The notes beneath the pieces are model-generated. The model ran no database searches and was not told the origin of the DNA. It was given only the letters and a program-made list of their open reading frames with translations. Made by a program: the position numbers and the translations under genes. Shown piece after piece: positions 59,827 to 64,000 of a DNA stretch of 64,000 nucleotides. The DNA lies in the NCBI RefSeq assembly GCF_019753045.1, contig NZ_JAIELN010000016.1, forward strand, positions 34,427-98,426, read 5' to 3'. Every line of letters starts with the position of its first letter. Position 1 is the stretch's first letter. The stretch is from Hyphomicrobium sp. Lineage in GTDB: Bacteria; Pseudomonadota; Alphaproteobacteria; Rhizobiales; Hyphomicrobiaceae.

Positions 59827-60633
59827 CTATTTAATTTCCTCGCGCATCATCGCGAACAGCTGCCGCTCGAGTTCCGCATATCCCGGCATTTCGAGAAGCT
59901 CTTCCTTTTGCTTGATGCGCCGTCCGCCTTTGAAGGTGAGCGGGATGTCCGCTTTGATGCGGCCGGGCTGACGGCTGAAGAAAATGATGCGATCGGCCAG
60001 ATAAATCGCTTCCTCGATATCGTGCGTGATTGCGACGACCGTCTTTTTCTCACGCTCGATCAACTCGATCATGAGCTCCTGCATTTCCCATCGAACCTGT
60101 GCGTCCAACGCACCGAACGGCTCGTCCATCAGGATGATCGCCGGATTCTGCGCCAACGTTCGAGCGAGCGCGACGCGTTGCTTCATGCCGCCGGATAGAC
60201 TGCGCGGATAGGTGTCGGCGAACTTCTCGAGATGCACGAGCTTGAGAAAATTCATCGTGCGTTCCCGCCGTTCAGCGGCTGGAACTTTCAGAATCTTCAT
60301 GCCGTATTCGACGTTCTGCATGGCGGTCAGCCAAGGGAACGACGTGTAGGCTTGGAAGATCATGCCGCGGTCGGGACCAGGCCCCTGCACGTTCTTGCCG
60401 AAAACTTCCAGCCGTCCGCGTGTGGGATATTCGAGACCCGCGATGATCCGCAGCATTGTCGTCTTTCCGCATCCTGACGGGCCGACGAACGCTGTGATTT
60501 GGTTCTCTTGCAGCTCGAACGAAACGTCGTCGAGCGCTTTGAACGTTCCGCCCAGATACTCCTTGCTGATGCGGGACGCCTTGAGGGGTGGAACGGTTGT
60601 CACCGGCGTAAAATCCTTTGCGACGATGTTCAT
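59827..60633 (-). CDS. ABC importer ATPase (NitT/TauT type)
   Basis: 268 aa with Walker A FVGPSGCGKTTMLRIIAGLE, Q-loop MIFQAYTSFPWLT, signature RSLSGGMKQRVALARTLAQ and Walker B IILMDEPFGALDAQVRWEMQ, switch His AITHDIEEAI. The typical TauB/SsuB/NrtD pattern. The ATG at 60633 begins two bases before the permease stop triplet's end; the longer frame overlaps the permease. Energises the importer of the guanidine-type operon. Confidence 0.94.
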   Translation of the reverse strand: MNIVAKDFTPVTTVPPLKASRISKEYLGGTFKALDDVSFELQENQITAFVGPSGCGKTTMLRIIAGLEYPTRGRLEVFGKNVQGPGPDRGMIFQAYTSFPWLTAMQNVEYGMKILKVPAAERRERTMNFLKLVHLEKFADTYPRSLSGGMKQRVALARTLAQNPAIILMDEPFGALDAQVRWEMQELMIELIEREKKTVVAITHDIEEAIYLADRIIFFSRQPGRIKADIPLTFKGGRRIKQKEELLEMPGYAELERQLFAMMREEIK

Positions 60634-60634
60634 G

Positions 60635-61531
60635 TTACGACCTCCGCTCGACGTTCCACGGGAACAGCGCGCGGCAAATGCCCCGGAAAATGAGATCTGT
60701 GAGCAGACCCAATGCACCGATAGTGACGATGCCCGCCATGATCACGTCGACGTTGAGAAAACGTCCGGCACGCATCATCACGGCGCCAATGCCGTCCTGC
60801 GCGCCGACGATTTCGGCGATGACGAGATAGGTCCAGCTCACCGCGATCATGTTGCGCATGGAGTCGAAGATCGCCGGAAGTGCAGCCGGCACCACGATGC
60901 CTGTGAGAATGGTGCTGCGTGACGCACCCATCGTGAGGCCCGCTTCCACAAACTCCTTCTGGATGGCGGTGGTGTTATCCAGCACCAGCGAGATCAGGAA
61001 GAAGATGACACCGATGAAGAGCAGCGCAATCTTTGCCTGGTCGGTCGGTCCAAACCAAACGAGCAGCAGCGGAATGAAGGAAGCGGCCGGCAGATACCGC
61101 CAAGCCGTCAGCGTTGGATTGAAGAGCGCGCGAATGTTGCCGAAGCTTCCCATCAGAATGCCGATCGGCACAGCAATCGCGGAAGCCGCCATGAAACTGA
61201 TGAAAATCCGCCAACAGCTCACCGAGACGTCCTGCAGGAAGTTGCGCTCGGCGAACAAGACGTAAAGGGCGGAGCCCACCTCACCGATGGACGGAAAGAA
61301 CTTCCGGGCCGATGCCGGCGTCAGATAGTGGCCAGCCTCCCACAGACCTAGAAACATCAACGCACCAGCGAACGCCAACACCGAAGCCCGCTGTGCACTC
61401 GGCTGCCTTCGAAACTCTAGGAATCTTTCTTTCGGTGGAATATAAATTGGCGCGGCTTCGATGTTCTCACTCGGCAAATTTTGTTGCGAGAAAGACGAGG
61501 CGTCGCGCGATTTCGATATCGCACTTTCCAA
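60635..61531 (-). CDS. ABC importer permease (NitT/TauT type)
   Basis: 298 aa from the TTG at 61531, which has GGGAGG seven bases upstream; an earlier in-frame TTG at 61558 lacks this. Six membrane helices, with the EAA-type loop VEAGLTMGASRSTILTGIVVPAALPAIFDSMR near residue 200 (quoted as EAGLTMGASRSTILTGIVVP) that contacts the ATPase. First gene of the operon after the LysR regulator. Confidence 0.92.
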   Translation of the reverse strand: MESAISKSRDASSFSQQNLPSENIEAAPIYIPPKERFLEFRRQPSAQRASVLAFAGALMFLGLWEAGHYLTPASARKFFPSIGEVGSALYVLFAERNFLQDVSVSCWRIFISFMAASAIAVPIGILMGSFGNIRALFNPTLTAWRYLPAASFIPLLLVWFGPTDQAKIALLFIGVIFFLISLVLDNTTAIQKEFVEAGLTMGASRSTILTGIVVPAALPAIFDSMRNMIAVSWTYLVIAEIVGAQDGIGAVMMRAGRFLNVDVIMAGIVTIGALGLLTDLIFRGICRALFPWNVERRS

Positions 61532-61644
61532 GGCTCTACCTCCCGACAAAGACTGCAAAATCTACGTTTTGCTCGATCTAAGTTGTCGCGAGGAAGGTAG
61601 CGGCGCGGAGGCGCTGATTAAAACGCCCAAAATTCAAATGGAAA

Positions 61645-61663
61645 GCATTGACAGTACCTATGC
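61645..61663. promoter_or_regulatory. LysR-type operator candidate upstream of the importer
   Basis: GCAT-N11-ATGC, an inverted repeat containing the T-N11-A core of LysR-type binding sites, 114 bases before the permease start in the 216-base gap after the LysR gene. No guanidine riboswitch is visible in this gap. Confidence 0.55.
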
Positions 61664-61747
61664 TGCAGCGCGAACGCTTTCTTGCAAGCGACCGCACTCT
61701 GACGCGCGTGCCTTCTAGAATTCAGCGTAGAAAGACCTGGAATTTAG

Positions 61748-62716
61748 CTAGTCAGTCGGATCGTCAGCGCCAACGAGTGAGCGAACTCGCTTTGCTTCGC
61801 AGATAATCGCTTTCAACTCTTCGATGAATAAGATGTGCGCCATGTGCCAGGGCCGGTCTGGATTCGAGATGATGAAAATCTCCATGGCCGGCGCGTTGCG
61901 CTTACCAAGCAGCGGCCACAGTCGGCCCGAGGAAACATCGGGTGCTGCATAACCATCGGGGAGGAAGCAAAGCCCAACTCCCAGGATTGCCAATCGGCGC
62001 GCCTCTTCAAGATGCTGAGAAATTCCGGAAACCTTTTGCCCAATTCCGTATCTCAGCCGGAAATCTGAGAGCTGGTCGGGCTCATCGGCCCCCGTCAGGA
62101 TGAAAGATTCTTGCGCCAGTGCTTTGGGATCGAGAATTTTCTGACCATAGAGGCGATGGCCGCGCCCACAATAGGGACGATGCGTCTCGCGAAACAACGG
62201 ATGATAGATCAGATCGGCGCGCTTGCTGCGCGATGGCGCGACGCCGATGTCGATCTCCTTCCGAAGCAGCGCATTGATGACATCCGACCAGCTGGCCACA
62301 TCGACGATCAGTTCGACATTCGGACACTTCCTGTGAAACGACATGATGACGTCGTCTAAAATTTCGCTGACGACATTGCTGATCATTTTGATGCGCACTG
62401 GGCCGCTGACAGTGTTTAGCGTGTCGGCCATCGCATCCGGAATGCCGCGAACCAGGGCCTTCAGCTTCATGCACGTGTTGGCGAGCGCCCGGCCCTCATC
62501 AGTCAGCTCGAAACCGCTCGGACCTCTTTCGCAGAGACGCACATTGAGATGACCTTCGAGACGCTGCAGTGCGAGACTTATTGAGGGTTGCTTGCGACGC
62601 AAAAGCTCCGCCGCCGCTGTGACGCCCCCGGTTTCAGCAATGATGCAGAAGATCTTGAATAGGTTCCAATCGAGATTCCGGAAAAAATCATCGTGCCGAG
62701 TGTTGTTCGAGGACAT
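61748..62716 (-). CDS. LysR-family transcriptional regulator
   Basis: 322 aa: wHTH NLFKIFCIIAETGGVTAAAELLRRKQPSISLALQRLE followed by the effector-binding domain (VRIKMISNVVSEILDDVIMSFHRKCPNVELIVDV). The ATG at 62716 (MSSNNTRHDD) is preferred; an upstream in-frame start adds 19 residues. It is transcribed in the same direction as the importer/hydrolase operon rather than divergently. Probably its activator, with guanidine or a related molecule as effector (inference). Confidence 0.92.
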   Translation of the reverse strand: MSSNNTRHDDFFRNLDWNLFKIFCIIAETGGVTAAAELLRRKQPSISLALQRLEGHLNVRLCERGPSGFELTDEGRALANTCMKLKALVRGIPDAMADTLNTVSGPVRIKMISNVVSEILDDVIMSFHRKCPNVELIVDVASWSDVINALLRKEIDIGVAPSRSKRADLIYHPLFRETHRPYCGRGHRLYGQKILDPKALAQESFILTGADEPDQLSDFRLRYGIGQKVSGISQHLEEARRLAILGVGLCFLPDGYAAPDVSSGRLWPLLGKRNAPAMEIFIISNPDRPWHMAHILFIEELKAIICEAKRVRSLVGADDPTD

Positions 62717-62846
62717 ATTGCACCGCGGTAAGAACACCCAAAAGATCGCGCGCGGAAAGATAGCCTTCCCCACGAGAACTTTAAGTGACTTCGACGGCGA
62801 GTTGCAAGCTTAGGCTGAAGACGAAAGTTCGTGCAGACAAGTGTGC

Positions 62847-62869
62847 CGGTCACCGAACACGAGTGACCG
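62847..62869. terminator. Stem-loop after folD
   Basis: CGGTCAC, 9 bases, GTGACCG in the gap between the folD stop and the LysR start (both minus strand). No T tract, so termination or an operator are both possible. Confidence 0.4.
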
Positions 62870-62917
62870 CATGCGTCCGTTCAGGACACACACGCGGTCA
62901 TGCTTGGCGCATTCAGC

Positions 62918-63829
62918 TCAAATGCCCGGTGCAGCAGCATAAGTGGAACGGCCGAGCATTGGCTGATGACCGGCGGCATTCACAGAGCGTTCGGCCGAGT
63001 TGATCGTGTTGACGAGCAACATCGTCACCGTCATGGGGCCAACGCCGCCCGGAACGGGCGTGATCATCGACGCGCGTCGGCTCACACCTTCAAAATCACA
63101 GTCGCCCACCAGCTGACCATTGGCTAAGCGATTGATGCCGACATCGATAACGACGGCGCCCGACTTGACCATCGGCGCGGTGATCAGATTGGGATACCCC
63201 GCTGCCACGATCAGAATGTCAGCCAGAATGGTGAATTGCGCGAGATCCCGCGTCTTCGCGTGACAGACCGAGACTGTCGCCTCGCGCTGCATCAACATCA
63301 GCGCCATCGGCTTGCCGACGATGTTGCTGGCGCCGACGACGACCGCGTTGCGACCAGAAACCTCGACGCCCGCGCTATCGAGCATCAGCATAACGCCGTA
63401 AGGCGTACAGGGCGGAAACACCGTCTCACCGATGACCAATCCGCCGACGTTGTAGAGATGAAACCCGTCGACGTCCTTCTCCTGATCGATGGCGCCGAGC
63501 ACCGCTTTGACGTCGAAATGTTTCGGCAGCGGCAACTGCACCAGGATGCCGTGGATCGACGGACTGGCGCTGAGCTCTGTAATTTTGTCGATGACGGCCG
63601 ATTGTTCTACGTCGGCTGGAAACAGAAACTTGCGAGAATCGATGCCGACGTCGGCGCAGGCCTGTATTTTCTTTCGCACATACACGGCCGATGCCGGGTC
63701 TTCTCCGACCATGATGACCGCAAGGCCAGGCGACACACCAAATTTCTTTTTGAGAACGTCAACCCGCTGGCGGCACTCTTGACGAACACCAGCTGCCACG
63801 GCCTTACCGTCGATAATTTTGGCTGTCAT
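62918..63829 (-). CDS. folD: Bifunctional methylene-THF dehydrogenase/methenyl-THF cyclohydrolase
   Basis: 303 aa: the catalytic Lys-containing YVRKKIQACADVGIDS (near residue 50), GILVQLPLPKHFD, and NAVVVGASNIVGKPMALMLMQREATV for NADP, with GGVGPMTVTMLLVNT near the C-terminus. It interconverts 5,10-methylene- and 10-formyl-tetrahydrofolate. In methylotrophs FolD can serve C1 oxidation as well as biosynthesis; its separation from other folate genes here does not decide which. The C-terminal tail after VNTINSAERS is slightly longer than in E. coli. Confidence 0.96.
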   Translation of the reverse strand: MTAKIIDGKAVAAGVRQECRQRVDVLKKKFGVSPGLAVIMVGEDPASAVYVRKKIQACADVGIDSRKFLFPADVEQSAVIDKITELSASPSIHGILVQLPLPKHFDVKAVLGAIDQEKDVDGFHLYNVGGLVIGETVFPPCTPYGVMLMLDSAGVEVSGRNAVVVGASNIVGKPMALMLMQREATVSVCHAKTRDLAQFTILADILIVAAGYPNLITAPMVKSGAVVIDVGINRLANGQLVGDCDFEGVSRRASMITPVPGGVGPMTVTMLLVNTINSAERSVNAAGHQPMLGRSTYAAAPGI

Positions 63830-63936
63830 TGTGTTGCTCGCTGAAGTGTTTTTGCACTCTCAGAAGGACCCTGGAGAGCGTTGGCAGAAGCTTGATCGAG
63901 ACATTTCGAGCGCGTCTGGCGCATCATTTTTTGGTT

Positions 63937-63978
63937 GGCGCCGGCGACTCCCCTTCCGGGGAGCCGGCCGCCGGCGCC
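63937..63978. terminator. Strong GC-rich hairpin upstream of folD
   Basis: GGCGCCGGCG ... CGCCGGCGCC arms (10 bp) with an inner CTCCCC-TTCC-GGGGAG stem. It sits six bases after a minus-strand TAA at 63984-63986 and so probably ends the gene entering from the right edge. No T tract follows. Confidence 0.5.
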
Positions 63979-63983
63979 TGCTG

Positions 63984-64000
63984 TTAGAACAGTCCCTGAA
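63984..64000 (-). CDS. Last codons of a gene cut by the window edge (tentative)
   Basis: A minus-strand frame ending QGLF-stop (TAA at 63984-63986), directly before a strong hairpin. Only about five codons are visible, so the product cannot be named; the hairpin placement is the main support. Confidence 0.25.

Noticed and set aside
61532..61747. Guanidine-I (ykkC) riboswitch before the importer
   Set aside because: The conserved loops of that class were not found by eye on the minus strand; a covariance search would settle it.
1..64000. CRISPR arrays, tRNA or rRNA genes, insertion sequences, attachment sites
   Set aside because: No regularly spaced repeats, cloverleaf-like sequences, transposase frames or terminal repeats were seen.

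Overview
The window reads as chromosome of an alphaproteobacterium of the Hyphomicrobiales (Rhizobiales). A Hyphomicrobium-like methylotroph is my best guess; this is inference from GC-rich coding, an NsrR/truncated-haemoglobin locus, multiple ECF sigma factors, folD and a methylotroph-flavoured enzyme repertoire, since no rRNA is present. I found no tRNA, rRNA, CRISPR array, transposase or phage gene.

Region 1 (1-4.5 kb): the 3' part of an FAD oxidoreductase, then a compact set of an acyl carrier protein, a short divergent cytochrome P450, a QueC-like PP-loop ATPase and a distant acyltransferase-like protein. Together they look like a small uncharacterised biosynthetic locus. Region 2 (4.6-11.4 kb): a minus-strand run of metallophosphoesterase, cytochrome c, ECF sigma, anti-sigma, alpha/beta hydrolase and a cyclic-nucleotide-domain/thioredoxin-reductase-like fusion, with a divergent cytochrome P460-family protein carrying a CX3CH haem motif. 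Region 3 (11.8-24 kb): two large double-domain sugar-transfer proteins, then a type I secretion operon (ABC exporter, adaptor) and its probable substrate, a 1028-residue dimethylformamidase-like/VCBS-repeat exoprotein. Region 4 (24-38.3 kb): a 12-gene, tightly overlapping exopolysaccharide cluster (export protein, several glycosyltransferases, flippase, membrane proteins, GH5 hydrolase, methyltransferase, GNAT).

Region 5 (38.4-45.5 kb): cydDCABX, encoding cytochrome bd oxidase and its assembly transporter, behind an FNR-type box. Region 6 (45.6-54.1 kb): a GGDEF-EAL protein; a small Cys/Arg-rich exported protein preceded by a run of inverted repeats; an ECF42-type sigma locus in which three promoters share TGTCGG-N17-CGTC at the same distance from their start codons; and a second ECF sigma with DUF4142 and cupredoxin genes, where two promoters share an 11-base -35 element and the same spacing. 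Region 7 (54.1-56.6 kb): a nitric-oxide locus with divergent group III truncated haemoglobin and nsrR over a 23-bp NsrR-type palindrome, followed by nitronate monooxygenase and a group II truncated haemoglobin.

Region 8 (56.7-62.7 kb): LysR regulator, NitT/TauT-type ABC transporter, an arginase-family enzyme with an alternating-His N-terminus, and a HupE nickel permease. The layout closely resembles nickel-dependent guanidine hydrolase loci, with HupE in the place of dedicated nickel chaperones. Region 9: folD and the last codons of another minus-strand gene at the right edge. The strongest candidates for further attention are the guanidine/nickel operon, the secreted exoprotein system, the ECF42 promoter set and the ACP/P450/PP-loop locus.
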